DNA of 16,614 nt. Source: Gammaproteobacteria bacterium RIFCSPHIGHO2_12_FULL_37_34 (GTDB lineage Bacteria; Pseudomonadota; Gammaproteobacteria; DSM-16500). Under the pieces are notes generated by a model, which made no database searches, was not told the DNA's origin, and saw only the letters and a program-made list of their open reading frames with translations. Positions 6,607 to 13,733 of this stretch are shown in pieces. Where the stretch lies: NCBI GenBank assembly GCA_001801495.1, contig MGXW01000089.1, positions 1 through 16,614 of the forward strand, in the 5' to 3' direction. Both the position numbers and the translations under genes were made by a program. The number at the start of each line of letters is the position of its first letter. Position 1 is the stretch's first letter.

Positions 6607-6649
6607 TTTCGGGAGGCAGATGTCGCAGGTTCAAATCCTGTCACCCCGA
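6607..6649 (+). other. attachment site: 3' half of tRNA-Pro(CGG)
   Basis: This reads as the anticodon loop TTCGGGA (6608-6614, anticodon CGG), the 3' anticodon strand GGCAG, a variable loop ATGTC, T stem-loop GCAGG-TTCAAAT-CCTGT (6625-6641), acceptor strand CACCCCG and discriminator A6649. The D arm, the 5' acceptor strand (expected CGGGGTG), the 5' anticodon strand and the CCA end are all missing, so it is not a working tRNA. A 3'-half copy that starts at the anticodon loop is what tyrosine recombinases leave at the far end after integrating into a tRNA gene. The rest of the 310-bp gap 6445-6754 shows only the integrase repeats and, right of the att site, a weak TTGATA (6689-6694)/TATATC (6711-6716) pair possibly serving parB. 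Confidence 0.85.
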
Positions 6650-6754
6650 TTAATATTTTCTCTTTCATCTCCCTTCTTATCCGTTCTTTTGATAAACTAA
6701 TTAAATGAGGTATATCGTGATTTCAGTATTACTGATACATTAATTGTTGGATTC

Positions 6755-7558
6755 ATGACAAAACGTAAATCTAGTTTACAATACATTTCAATTGATTTAT
6801 TAATTCGTGGCAAACACCAGCCACGTAAATCGTTTGATCCTATAAAATTAAAAGAACTTGCTGATTCCATTAAAAGTACCGATGGATTATTACAACCCAT
6901 TGTTGCAAGACCCAATCAAAATGGGCAATATGAAATCATTGCTGGTGAAAGGCGATGGCGTGCTGCTCAACTCGCTGGTTTAACTGAAGTAAGCTGCTTA
7001 GTCTATCCTTATTCTGATGAACAAGCTCTACAAGCTGCAATTATAGAAAACATCAATCGAGCTGACTTAAATCCAATTGAAGAAGCTGAAGCTTATCAAC
7101 GATTAATTGATGAATTTCAATATTTACATGAAGAAATAGCAGCATCTATAGGCAAATCACGAACTGTTATTACTAATTCTCTACGTTTACTCAAACTTGA
7201 TCCGCGTATACAGCAAATGTTAATAGATAGCAAATTATCAGAAGGCCATGGCAAAATCTTGGCAAGCCTTGCCATTCACCAACAAATTGAACTTGCTGAG
7301 CGTGCTGCAGAGAAAGCATGGACAGTTCGTAAATTAGAAATGGAAGCTAAAAAATTACAACAATCTGATCAACCTAATCAAGAACCTTATAGCGATGCTA
7401 ATCTTAAAAAATTAGAAATAGCGCTCTCAGAACATATTGGTAATCGCGTTAACATTGAATATGAGGAACGTGGTGGTGGTTATTTACAAATTCGTTTTAA
7501 TAACATTGATGAATTAGAAGGCCATTTTAACAAGATAGGATTTAAAGAAAAATTATAA
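6755..7558 (+). CDS. parB: ParB/Spo0J-family protein, no adjacent parA
   Basis: The 267-residue protein has an N-terminal ParB/sulfiredoxin-like CTPase domain (about 8-104) with GERRWRA (64-70) and ENINRADLNPIEEA (98-111). A central HTH follows (about 122-150, EEIAASIGKSRTVITNSLRLL), then the LSEGHGKIL segment (161-169), and a C-terminal region (about 213-267) that would dimerise. The length and all landmark motifs are intact. ParB clamps spread from parS sites and normally work with ParA, but no parA is present and the gene starts about 100 bp from the island junction. It may be a stand-alone paralogue or may have been separated from parA by the island. ATG 6755 has only a weak GGA upstream. 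Its stop overlaps that of the convergent glycosyltransferase gene by 6 bp. Confidence 0.87.
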   Translation: MTKRKSSLQYISIDLLIRGKHQPRKSFDPIKLKELADSIKSTDGLLQPIVARPNQNGQYEIIAGERRWRAAQLAGLTEVSCLVYPYSDEQALQAAIIENINRADLNPIEEAEAYQRLIDEFQYLHEEIAASIGKSRTVITNSLRLLKLDPRIQQMLIDSKLSEGHGKILASLAIHQQIELAERAAEKAWTVRKLEMEAKKLQQSDQPNQEPYSDANLKKLEIALSEHIGNRVNIEYEERGGGYLQIRFNNIDELEGHFNKIGFKEKL

Positions 7559-8386
7559 ATCCAAACTAGCATCTTGTAGTATTGCTTTTGCATTCAATCT
7601 TTCTAAACTTTTCTCAATACGTCGCATGCCTTTATCAATACTTTTTTGGCGCGTACTTAACTGTGGATTGAGTACCGTCGTAGCATGATTAATATGTTCA
7701 ATATAGCGAATCAGCATCGATGAAGGAAAAAATATCATTTTATATCCTGCATCCCTTAACCGTTTATGGATGATTTTACCCGCAACCATATCACCATCGG
7801 CAAAATATAGATTTAATTTTTTTAGAAGTCGCGTACGATACATTGCGCAATGGCTACGCAAATAATAATAATTCTCGCCTATCCCTTGCAAACCATGTTT
7901 TTCTTTACCAATCACGCTATAATAAATTCGTTGAATACTGTGCTCAACCAATTTTAACAATTGCCGCCAACTTGGTTTCAATTCCAACTTCCATGAGCCA
8001 ACACCTGCAATATGAGGATCTTTTTCAATCTGAGTAATCAGAAATTCTAGCCAATCTGGGCGCTTCACTAAGGTATCTGTATGAATAGATAACACATAAG
8101 GAGTCGTCACTCTTGCAAGTGCCATATCGAGTGCTCGCGCATGTGATTGCGTTGGTGATTCACCTAAAATAGCTTTTCGTTCTACTAATTCAATCCAAGA
8201 AAGTTTCCTAAGATAGTTAAGGGATGCATCTTGTGAATCATTGTCTACAACAATAATTTTTGCTTTATTAAAATCAGTATGCCGACGCAATAGGCGTAAG
8301 CACAGTGTCGTGAGCTCCAATGTTTTATAATGTGGAATTAAAATAGTTACCATTGGCTGTGTCGGAATAGTTGTCATTATGATCAC
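7553..8386 (-). CDS. Family 2-like glycosyltransferase (GT-A fold)
   Basis: The 277-residue protein starts its GT-A nucleotide-binding fold with VTILIPHYKTLELT (13-26) and the strand IIVVDNDSQDAS (44-55). SIHTDTL (100-106) occupies the metal-binding DxD-like position, although only one Asp is present there. No membrane segments are obvious, and the tail (about 245-277) is charged and helical. Such enzymes transfer a sugar from a nucleotide donor to a surface polysaccharide or lipid acceptor. The gene diverges from rmlA, and the rml genes make dTDP-L-rhamnose, so a rhamnosyltransferase role is plausible but unproven. ATG 8386 has AGAG six bases upstream; ATG 8377 is an alternative start. Confidence 0.8.
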   Translation of the reverse strand: MIIMTTIPTQPMVTILIPHYKTLELTTLCLRLLRRHTDFNKAKIIVVDNDSQDASLNYLRKLSWIELVERKAILGESPTQSHARALDMALARVTTPYVLSIHTDTLVKRPDWLEFLITQIEKDPHIAGVGSWKLELKPSWRQLLKLVEHSIQRIYYSVIGKEKHGLQGIGENYYYLRSHCAMYRTRLLKKLNLYFADGDMVAGKIIHKRLRDAGYKMIFFPSSMLIRYIEHINHATTVLNPQLSTRQKSIDKGMRRIEKSLERLNAKAILQDASLDL

Positions 8387-8392
8387 TCTAGT

Positions 8393-8421
8393 TGTGAGTT
8401 CATCTTGCTAACGATTATAAT
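8393..8421 (+). promoter_or_regulatory. Promoter of the rmlACD operon
   Basis: TTGTGA (8393-8398) and a consensus TATAAT (8416-8421) are separated by 17 bp. Transcription would start near 8428, giving a leader of about 28 bases before the rmlA ATG, with AGGA at 8442-8445. The site lies in the short gap between divergent genes. Confidence 0.6.
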
Positions 8422-8455
8422 ATGTCTCTCATAAAAACTATAGGATCTATACCTC

Positions 8456-9322
8456 ATGAAAGGCATTATTTTGGCAGGAGGATTAGGAACACGTCTCTAC
8501 CCTGCCACTCACTCGATCAGCAAACAATTGCTGCCTATTTATGATAAGCCCATGATTTATTATCCCTTATGCACACTATTACTTGCAGGAATTTCTGATA
8601 TTTTAATCATCACCACACCACATGAACAACCCTTGTTTCAACGATTATTGCAAGATGGATCCCAATTTGGCATTCATTTGTCTTATACGATACAAACTCA
8701 TCCAGAAGGAATTGCGCAAGCTTTTCTCCTTAGCGAAGCATTTATTCAACACTCTTCTGTTTGTTTGGTACTCGGTGATAATATTGTATATGGTGATGGC
8801 TTATCGCAAAAATTACAAGAAGCAGCCAAACAGACATCTGGTGCAACTATTTTTGGTTATGCTGTTTCTGACCCTACACGCTATGGCATCATTTACTTCG
8901 ATAAAACAAATCATCCTAGTCATATTATTGAAAAACCAACTGATTCCCTTTCAAATTATGCTGTCATTGGTCTATACTTTTATGATTATCACGTCGTTGA
9001 TATCGCCAAACAACTGCAACCCTCAGCGCGTGGAGAATTAGAAATTACTGATATCAATAATTATTATTTAGGAGTTAATCAATTGCGCGTTGAGAAATTA
9101 GGGCGTGGAATTGCTTGGCTAGATATGGGAACACATCAATCCATGTTAGAAGCAGCTAATTTTATTCATGTGCTCGAACAACGCCAAGGATTGAAAATCG
9201 GTAGCCCAGAAGAAATTGCCTGGCGAATGGGGCTTATTTCTTCTGAACAACTCGAAAAACTCGCTACTCTACAGTGTAAAAACAGTTATGGTGAATACTT
9301 ATTAAACCTTATCACGTCGTAA
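8456..9322 (+). CDS. rmlA: Glucose-1-phosphate thymidylyltransferase
   Basis: This enzyme makes dTDP-glucose and pyrophosphate from dTTP and glucose-1-phosphate, the first step to dTDP-L-rhamnose, in the cytoplasm. The 288 residues match the family length. Visible motifs are the nucleotide-binding loop LAGGLGTRLYPAT (6-18), KQLLPIYDKPMIYYPL (23-38), LGDN with Asp108, GYAVSDPTRYGII (134-146), EKP (159-161), GELEITDINN (193-202) and WLDMGTH with metal-ligand Asp223. It is the first gene of a compact operon, and rmlC begins three bases after its stop. Confidence 0.95.
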   Translation: MKGIILAGGLGTRLYPATHSISKQLLPIYDKPMIYYPLCTLLLAGISDILIITTPHEQPLFQRLLQDGSQFGIHLSYTIQTHPEGIAQAFLLSEAFIQHSSVCLVLGDNIVYGDGLSQKLQEAAKQTSGATIFGYAVSDPTRYGIIYFDKTNHPSHIIEKPTDSLSNYAVIGLYFYDYHVVDIAKQLQPSARGELEITDINNYYLGVNQLRVEKLGRGIAWLDMGTHQSMLEAANFIHVLEQRQGLKIGSPEEIAWRMGLISSEQLEKLATLQCKNSYGEYLLNLITS

Positions 9323-9325
9323 TCT

Positions 9326-9871
9326 ATGGATATTATTCAAACTCCATTAAGCGGGCTCCTTGTCATCCAACTGAAGTTATTTCACGATCATCGCGGATAT
9401 TTTTTGGAATCATTTCAAAAAAACCGTTATAACGAATTGGGTATTCCTGATTTTATCCAAGATAATGTTTCACATTCTAAACAATCTGTTTTACGCGGTT
9501 TACATTATCAACTACCCCACCCTCAAGGTAAACTCATTTGGGTTATTCGCGGTAGCATTTGGGATATTGCACTTGATATCCGCATCCACTCTCCCACTTT
9601 TGGTCAATGGTATAGTTTAGAATTAAGCGATAAACATCTCACTCAACTTTATGTTCCAGCTGGATTTGCTCACGGATTTTGCGTGTTATCTGAATATGCT
9701 GATGTTTACTATAAATGTACAGATTTTTATATGCCTATGTACGAACATGGTATCGCGTGGAATGATCCACACTTACATATCCCTTGGCCAGTTAAACATC
9801 CTATTTTATCACCTAAAGACAATCTGCTTCCTACATTAGATGGGATTCCACGTGAACAACTCTTTACCTAA
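9326..9871 (+). CDS. rmlC: dTDP-4-dehydrorhamnose 3,5-epimerase
   Basis: This cupin-fold enzyme epimerises C3 and C5 of dTDP-4-keto-6-deoxyglucose. The 181 residues match the usual 180-185. Landmarks are the substrate-binding HRGYFLESF (22-30), NVSHSKQSVLRGLHYQ (47-62) with the expected catalytic base His60, PAGFAHGF (111-118), the VYYKCTDFY segment (127-135) carrying the conserved Tyr region, and LSPKD (161-165) with Asp165. It starts three bases after rmlA, and its last 32 bases overlap the assigned rmlD start, so translation is probably coupled. Confidence 0.94.
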   Translation: MDIIQTPLSGLLVIQLKLFHDHRGYFLESFQKNRYNELGIPDFIQDNVSHSKQSVLRGLHYQLPHPQGKLIWVIRGSIWDIALDIRIHSPTFGQWYSLELSDKHLTQLYVPAGFAHGFCVLSEYADVYYKCTDFYMPMYEHGIAWNDPHLHIPWPVKHPILSPKDNLLPTLDGIPREQLFT

Positions 9872-10730
9872 ATTATTAGTAACCGGAGGAAACAGCCAAT
9901 TAGCATGTGCATTACGTAGTCATCCTGCTGCAACAGTTAGTACACTCGTTTCTTGTACTAAAGAACAATTGGATATTACTCATACCCCATCTATAAAACG
10001 CGCCATTAAACGATACCAACCCGATATAATTATCAACACTGCTGCTTACACAGCAGTAGATAAAGCAGAGAAAAATCAGAAACAAGCTATGCAAGTAAAT
10101 GACATCGGCGCAAAAAATCTTGCTCTTATTTGTGAAGATCACCATATTCTACTCATCCATTTTTCTACCGATTATGTATTCGACGGTTCGCAAGCACATG
10201 CCTATCAAGAAATTGATTCAACCAATCCTATCAACGTATACGGTTTAAGTAAATGGCTAGGCGAATGCGCAATACGACAACATGCTTCACAACACATTAT
10301 TTTACGCATCAGTGGTTTATTTAGTGAATACGGCAATAATTTTTTAAAAACCATTTTACATTTAGCTCATAAAAAAAATGAATTGCAAATTGTATATGAT
10401 CAAATCACTTGCCCCACTTATGCTGGTGATGTTGCAACTGTATTATTCCATATGATGAAAAAATTGGATCATTTTGGTACGTATCATTATTGCAATACAC
10501 CATCTACTTCGTGGTACGATTTTGCTATTGCAATTATGAAAGAAGCTAGAAAATATAGCGTATTGCCTTTAAAAAAAATTCATAGCATTACTAGTGCACA
10601 ATATGCTGCTTTAGCTAACCGTCCTACTTGTTCCAATTTGAATTGTGATAAAATTTACCATGACTATGGCATTGCTCAATCATCCTGGCAACAACATGTT
10701 ACTCACGTGGTACGTAAATTATTTTTATAA
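9840..10730 (+). CDS. rmlD: dTDP-4-dehydrorhamnose reductase
   Basis: This short-chain dehydrogenase performs the last step, NAD(P)H-dependent reduction to dTDP-L-rhamnose. Its 296 residues are normal in length. Motifs present are NTAAYTAVDKAE (66-77), STDYVFDG (109-116) and the YxxxK pair Tyr134/Lys138 (VYGLSKWLGE). The nucleotide-binding loop reads VTGGNSQLACAL, with Ser and Ala where GxxGxxG normally has its second and third Gly, so cofactor binding may be altered. The start at ATG 9840 overlaps rmlC and lacks a clear ribosome site; GTG 9852, seven bases after GGGA, is an alternative that loses only four residues. The stop overlaps the convergent ZIP gene by 6 bp. Confidence 0.92.
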   Translation: MGFHVNNSLPKLLVTGGNSQLACALRSHPAATVSTLVSCTKEQLDITHTPSIKRAIKRYQPDIIINTAAYTAVDKAEKNQKQAMQVNDIGAKNLALICEDHHILLIHFSTDYVFDGSQAHAYQEIDSTNPINVYGLSKWLGECAIRQHASQHIILRISGLFSEYGNNFLKTILHLAHKKNELQIVYDQITCPTYAGDVATVLFHMMKKLDHFGTYHYCNTPSTSWYDFAIAIMKEARKYSVLPLKKIHSITSAQYAALANRPTCSNLNCDKIYHDYGIAQSSWQQHVTHVVRKLFL

Positions 10731-11441
10731 TTTTAAAAGTAAAATCGCAAGGAACCCAAGAAAAAAAGATAACGTAATCAAAGCTGAGTCTTCGCCTTCA
10801 TGCGCCTCAACCAAAAGCTCTTCTGCACCCAGATACAATAGAGCTGCTACGCCAAAAGCTATCATTTCAACCATCCAAATCTGTGGAAGTGAATTAGTAA
10901 TAGCAGCTCCTGCAAAAGCACCAATTGGCATCATGATGGCAATGACCACCATCCATAACATGCTGTGCGAGAATGTGACTAAATGATCTTTCAATACCAT
11001 CGCTGTTGAAATACCTAAAAAAAGTAAACAAGCACTAAGTGCGATAGTAATCAACATACCGCTTTCTCTTCCTGCAACAAAGGATACGCCAATTAACAAT
11101 CCATCGACAAAAACATCTATCCATACTGCAAATATTAATCCGAGTGGTAGTTTATTTTGTACCGTTTCACGCTCCATACGACTAGTAAATTCCATTAATG
11201 AAAGCATGACGATAATGCCAGCTACAAATCCTCCTGCAACTGTCCAGGTTGATTGGCTATTTAGAATCTTTGGTAATAAATCAACAGATACTGCGCCAAA
11301 TACAATCCCGGCGACTAAATGTTGTGTAACACTCTTGCTCCTTGCTTGAAAAGTGTAAATGGATCCAACCCATCCTCCTATCATCATACAAATAGATGGA
11401 ATCAATGCAAACAGTGTGACTTCTAAGATGGTAAGATTCAT
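10725..11441 (-). CDS. ZIP-family metal transporter-like membrane protein
   Basis: The 238-residue protein has about eight hydrophobic segments, consistent with the ZIP (ZupT/GufA-like) fold for divalent-metal uptake. The TM4 signature is recognisable as VWIDVFVDGLLIGVSF (106-121), with Asp109 and Asp113 where many members have His-Asn and Pro-Glu/Asp. The TM5 signature LGAEELLVEAHE (204-215) offers Glu207, Glu208 and Glu212 but lacks the usual first His. Metal-site residues are therefore acid-rich, and the ion cannot be told. ATG 11441 has AAGGAA seven bases upstream. The gene splits rmlB from rmlACD and runs against them. Confidence 0.75.
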   Translation of the reverse strand: MNLTILEVTLFALIPSICMMIGGWVGSIYTFQARSKSVTQHLVAGIVFGAVSVDLLPKILNSQSTWTVAGGFVAGIIVMLSLMEFTSRMERETVQNKLPLGLIFAVWIDVFVDGLLIGVSFVAGRESGMLITIALSACLLFLGISTAMVLKDHLVTFSHSMLWMVVIAIMMPIGAFAGAAITNSLPQIWMVEMIAFGVAALLYLGAEELLVEAHEGEDSALITLSFFLGFLAILLLKL

Positions 11442-11520
11442 GTTAAGTTCCTTCAGTAAGAAATCCGCAAAGCAAGCTTTCGGGTTTACATTATGAATAT
11501 ACTATAACAGGAGTAGCTAA

Positions 11521-12552
11521 ATGAATCATTATCAACCTCATCACTTATTAGTGACAGGTGGTGCAGGTTTTATTGGATCGCATTTTATTCGTTATGTATT
11601 AACATCTGATCCAACAGCAAAAATCGTCAATCTAGATAAACTCACTTATGCAGGTTCTTTAGAAAATTTAAAAGATCTAGAACATATTGAACGTTATCAT
11701 TTTTGCCAAGGTGATATCACAGACATCCATTTAGTCAAGCATGTTCTTAGCCATCATCATATCGATACAATCGTACACTTCGCTGCAGAGAGCCATGTTG
11801 ATCGTTCTATTGCTGCCCCAAGCACTTTTGTTGAAACCAATATCATGGGTACATATATATTGCTCGAAGCAGCGCGTTATCATTGGTTCGAAGTAGAGGG
11901 ACGTTCATCTTCACAATGTCGCTTTCATCATGTTTCAACAGATGAAGTATATGGATCCTTAAAGAAGAATGCTAAAGCATTTACTGAACAAACTGCTTAT
12001 CAACCGCGCTCACCTTATTCTGCTAGCAAAGCAGGTTCAGATCATTTAGTCTATGCTTATTATCATACCTATGGCTTACCTATCACCTTATCACATTGTT
12101 CGAATAATTATGGGCCTTATCAACACCCAGAAAAATTTATTCCAACTATTATTCGTTCTTGCCTCAATCATCAAGCTATTCCTATTTATGGAAAAGGAAA
12201 AAATATTCGTGATTGGTTATATGTTGATGATCATTGTCGTGGCATGTTAGACATCATCAAACGCGGAAAAATTGGCGAACAATATAATATGGGTGGAGAT
12301 AATGAATGGGAAAATATCGCCTTAGCACATTATATTTGTAACCAACTAGATACACTTGTTCCATACAAACAACCTTATCAATCATTACTTCAATTCGTTC
12401 TTGATCGGCGAGGACACGATTTTCGCTACGCGATAGATAGCGGTAAAATGAAAGCGGCGCTTCTTTGGCAACCAGAGGTTTCGTTTGAATTGGGCATAAA
12501 AAATACGGTTGGGCATTATTTGAGCAGACACATGAATGATGTTGTATTATAA
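11521..12552 (+). CDS. rmlB: dTDP-glucose 4,6-dehydratase
   Basis: This extended short-chain dehydrogenase converts dTDP-glucose to dTDP-4-keto-6-deoxyglucose, the second step to dTDP-L-rhamnose. The 343 residues are typical. Seen are the NAD-binding TGGAGFIGSH (12-21), HFAAESHVDRSI (86-97), the catalytic STDEVYG (139-145; Thr140, Asp141, Glu142), YSASK (Tyr166, Lys170), SNNYGPYQHPEKFIP and RDWLYVDDH. AGGAG lies six bases before ATG 11521. It is separated from rmlACD by the ZIP gene and so needs its own promoter. A TATACT at 11498-11503 is a possible -10, but no convincing -35 accompanies it. Confidence 0.95.
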   Translation: MNHYQPHHLLVTGGAGFIGSHFIRYVLTSDPTAKIVNLDKLTYAGSLENLKDLEHIERYHFCQGDITDIHLVKHVLSHHHIDTIVHFAAESHVDRSIAAPSTFVETNIMGTYILLEAARYHWFEVEGRSSSQCRFHHVSTDEVYGSLKKNAKAFTEQTAYQPRSPYSASKAGSDHLVYAYYHTYGLPITLSHCSNNYGPYQHPEKFIPTIIRSCLNHQAIPIYGKGKNIRDWLYVDDHCRGMLDIIKRGKIGEQYNMGGDNEWENIALAHYICNQLDTLVPYKQPYQSLLQFVLDRRGHDFRYAIDSGKMKAALLWQPEVSFELGIKNTVGHYLSRHMNDVVL

Positions 12553-12624
12553 CTTTAATTCATTCACAATTAGTGGTTTTTGATAAACAATACTCGCGTT
12601 AAACGAATTTTCTGAGGAATGAAT

Positions 12625-13218
12625 ATGAAATTTTCTTTTTTATTTCTAATAACAACAAGTTTATTAATGGCAAGCTGCCAATCACTGCATAACATCAGCC
12701 AACAACAGCAAATGAATTCTTTACAACAATATGGTTTAATTAAACCAGCAAAACAAACTATTGCTATGCAATTGCCAGTTGGAATGAAATATTGGAAAAT
12801 AGCTGATCAATCCATCACATCCAAAGGTATCGTGATAAAAACTATACCAAATGAAGCCAGCAGCTTAGCTGATACCAACGAAACCATCCGAACGGAAATT
12901 ATTCCTTATGCTAATGATCCTGGATTAACAGCGAGAAAACTAGCAGAACAAGCTATCACTGGTGCAAAAAAATATTGTCAGCAAATCGATGGAAACATTG
13001 TAAATCAAAATACACAATCAGTCATATATACATTAACCGCCAAGAAATGTACCAATGGCCCCGATCAAATACAAACCACAAAAATATTTAATGGTATAGA
13101 TGCAATTTATTTTACTCGTTATACAGCCAAAATTGGCTTTGTTTCATCTGCTAAATTAAATGCTATGTCACGTGTGATTCGTGCATCGCGATTAATCGCT
13201 AACCCCGAGTATCGTTAA
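12625..13218 (+). CDS. Small predicted lipoprotein
   Basis: The 197-residue protein has a lipoprotein signal: basic start, hydrophobic core FSFLFLITTSLL, and lipobox LMASC with lipidation Cys18. This predicts an inner- or outer-membrane lipoprotein facing the periplasm. The mature part is Gln-rich near its start (ISQQQQMNSLQQY), then mixed alpha/beta, with two further Cys (YCQQ and KKCTNG) that could form a disulfide. I do not recognise a domain. The start at ATG 12625 is preferred because GAGGA is six bases upstream; ATG 12619 abuts that site. The gene converges on mutT; the mutT stop overlaps its last bases at 13215-13218. Confidence 0.72.
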   Translation: MKFSFLFLITTSLLMASCQSLHNISQQQQMNSLQQYGLIKPAKQTIAMQLPVGMKYWKIADQSITSKGIVIKTIPNEASSLADTNETIRTEIIPYANDPGLTARKLAEQAITGAKKYCQQIDGNIVNQNTQSVIYTLTAKKCTNGPDQIQTTKIFNGIDAIYFTRYTAKIGFVSSAKLNAMSRVIRASRLIANPEYR

Positions 13219-13733
13219 AACTCAAGCTTAATCAATTTAGATCGGCCACGTGGTATGAAACCACGTGGCCGACCCAAGGGGGAGAGCTGCGCCACTCCCC
13301 CTTGGGCATCCCCCATTGCTTTGTCCAGCGGCTTGCCGCTGGAAATATATTTAAGTATTGCTAAATTGCCTTCCAAAATTTGGAAGGCAAACAATTCTTG
13401 CAACGTCACCCAACGTAATTCTTGCTTTTCTTTACTTTGTGGCTTGCCCTTGTAGGTAAACACTTGCCACATCTCAAGCAAAACCTTCTTATCAGGATAC
13501 GTATGAGAATGTTGAAACCAAAATTCTGCATGAAGAACATGAATACCTAATTCTTCGCGTAATTCGCGTTTAAGTGCATCCACACCACTTTCATGAGACT
13601 CTATCTTGCCACCAGGAAATTCCCAATAACCACTATAAGGTTTACCTTCAGGTCGCTTAGTAATAAGAATTTTATTTTCTTTTCGAAGAATACCAACAGC
13701 GACGTTTATAATAAATTTACTCCAACCTACCAT
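13215..13733 (-). CDS. mutT: MutT-type Nudix hydrolase with an unusual C-terminal tail
   Basis: MutT hydrolyses 8-oxo-dGTP to the monophosphate and so prevents A-to-C transversions. In the 172 residues the Nudix box is perfect, from GKIESHE (42-48) to RELREELGI (56-64), preceded by GYWEFPGG. The domain ends near residue 130, with ILEGNLAILKY aligning with the usual family end (E. coli MutT has 129 residues). The remaining 40 or so residues, SSGKPLDKAMGDAQGG onward, are encoded by GC-rich inverted repeats (13242-13342) and do not look like MutT. ATG 13733 overlaps the last 17 bases of secA; the frame stays open further upstream, but only as overlap with secA. secA-mutT adjacency is also known from E. 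coli. Confidence 0.88.
   Translation of the reverse strand: MVGWSKFIINVAVGILRKENKILITKRPEGKPYSGYWEFPGGKIESHESGVDALKRELREELGIHVLHAEFWFQHSHTYPDKKVLLEMWQVFTYKGKPQSKEKQELRWVTLQELFAFQILEGNLAILKYISSGKPLDKAMGDAQGGVAQLSPLGRPRGFIPRGRSKLIKLEF
13242..13342. repeat. Three consecutive perfect GC-rich inverted repeats inside the mutT 3' end
   Basis: Hairpin 1: 13-base arms 13242-13254 and 13260-13272, loop of 5. Hairpin 2: 12-base arms 13273-13284 and 13295-13306, loop of 10. Hairpin 3: 8-base arms 13325-13332 and 13335-13342, loop of 2. All three are perfect, and hairpins 1 and 2 are directly abutting. The stretch is much richer in G and C than its surroundings and stays open in the mutT frame. Its form resembles palindromic elements such as the Rickettsia RPE families, which insert in frame into genes. 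No T-run follows either side, so it is not a classical intrinsic terminator, but it may still end transcription between the convergent genes. Confidence 0.85.
13366..13390. repeat. Perfect 12-bp-arm palindrome within mutT
   Basis: Arms TTGCCTTCCAAA (13366-13377) and TTTGGAAGGCAA (13379-13390) flank a single A. It lies within the last helix region of the Nudix domain, 23 bases from the GC-rich hairpin cluster, and is AT-richer than those hairpins. It could be a fourth part of the same structured region or a chance coding palindrome. Confidence 0.6.

Larger units (their letters stand above)
1..6649. mobile_element. Right end of a tRNA-Pro-integrated genomic island (left end outside window)
   Basis: The boundary at 6649 is the 3' half of a tRNA-Pro(CGG) at 6607-6649. 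The DNA to its left does not continue as the tRNA 5' half, so the element lies on the left and the original chromosomal flank on the right. Supporting content is a complete tyrosine integrase starting about 160 bp from the att site and reading inward, an AlpA-type regulator and a TraF-like protein. No intact tRNA-Pro is present in 1-6606, so the island is longer than this window shows, and everything from the integrase to the PLP enzyme is probably cargo. A decayed or stacked older element is the main alternative. Confidence 0.72.

Noticed and set aside
6541..6649. A complete functional tRNA gene ending at 6649
   Set aside because: No D arm, 5' acceptor strand or 5' anticodon strand is found upstream, and CCA is missing.
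11474..11484. AGCTTTCGGG, identical to the start of the tRNA-Pro att fragment at 6604-6613
   Set aside because: Only ten bases match, and the following tRNA sequence is absent, so it is probably chance and not the other end of the island.
12557..12573. Sequence resembling the tandem operator of operons A and B
   Set aside because: Only about 13 of 17 bases match in AT-rich DNA, the second repeat is broken, and no matching -35/-10 arrangement follows.
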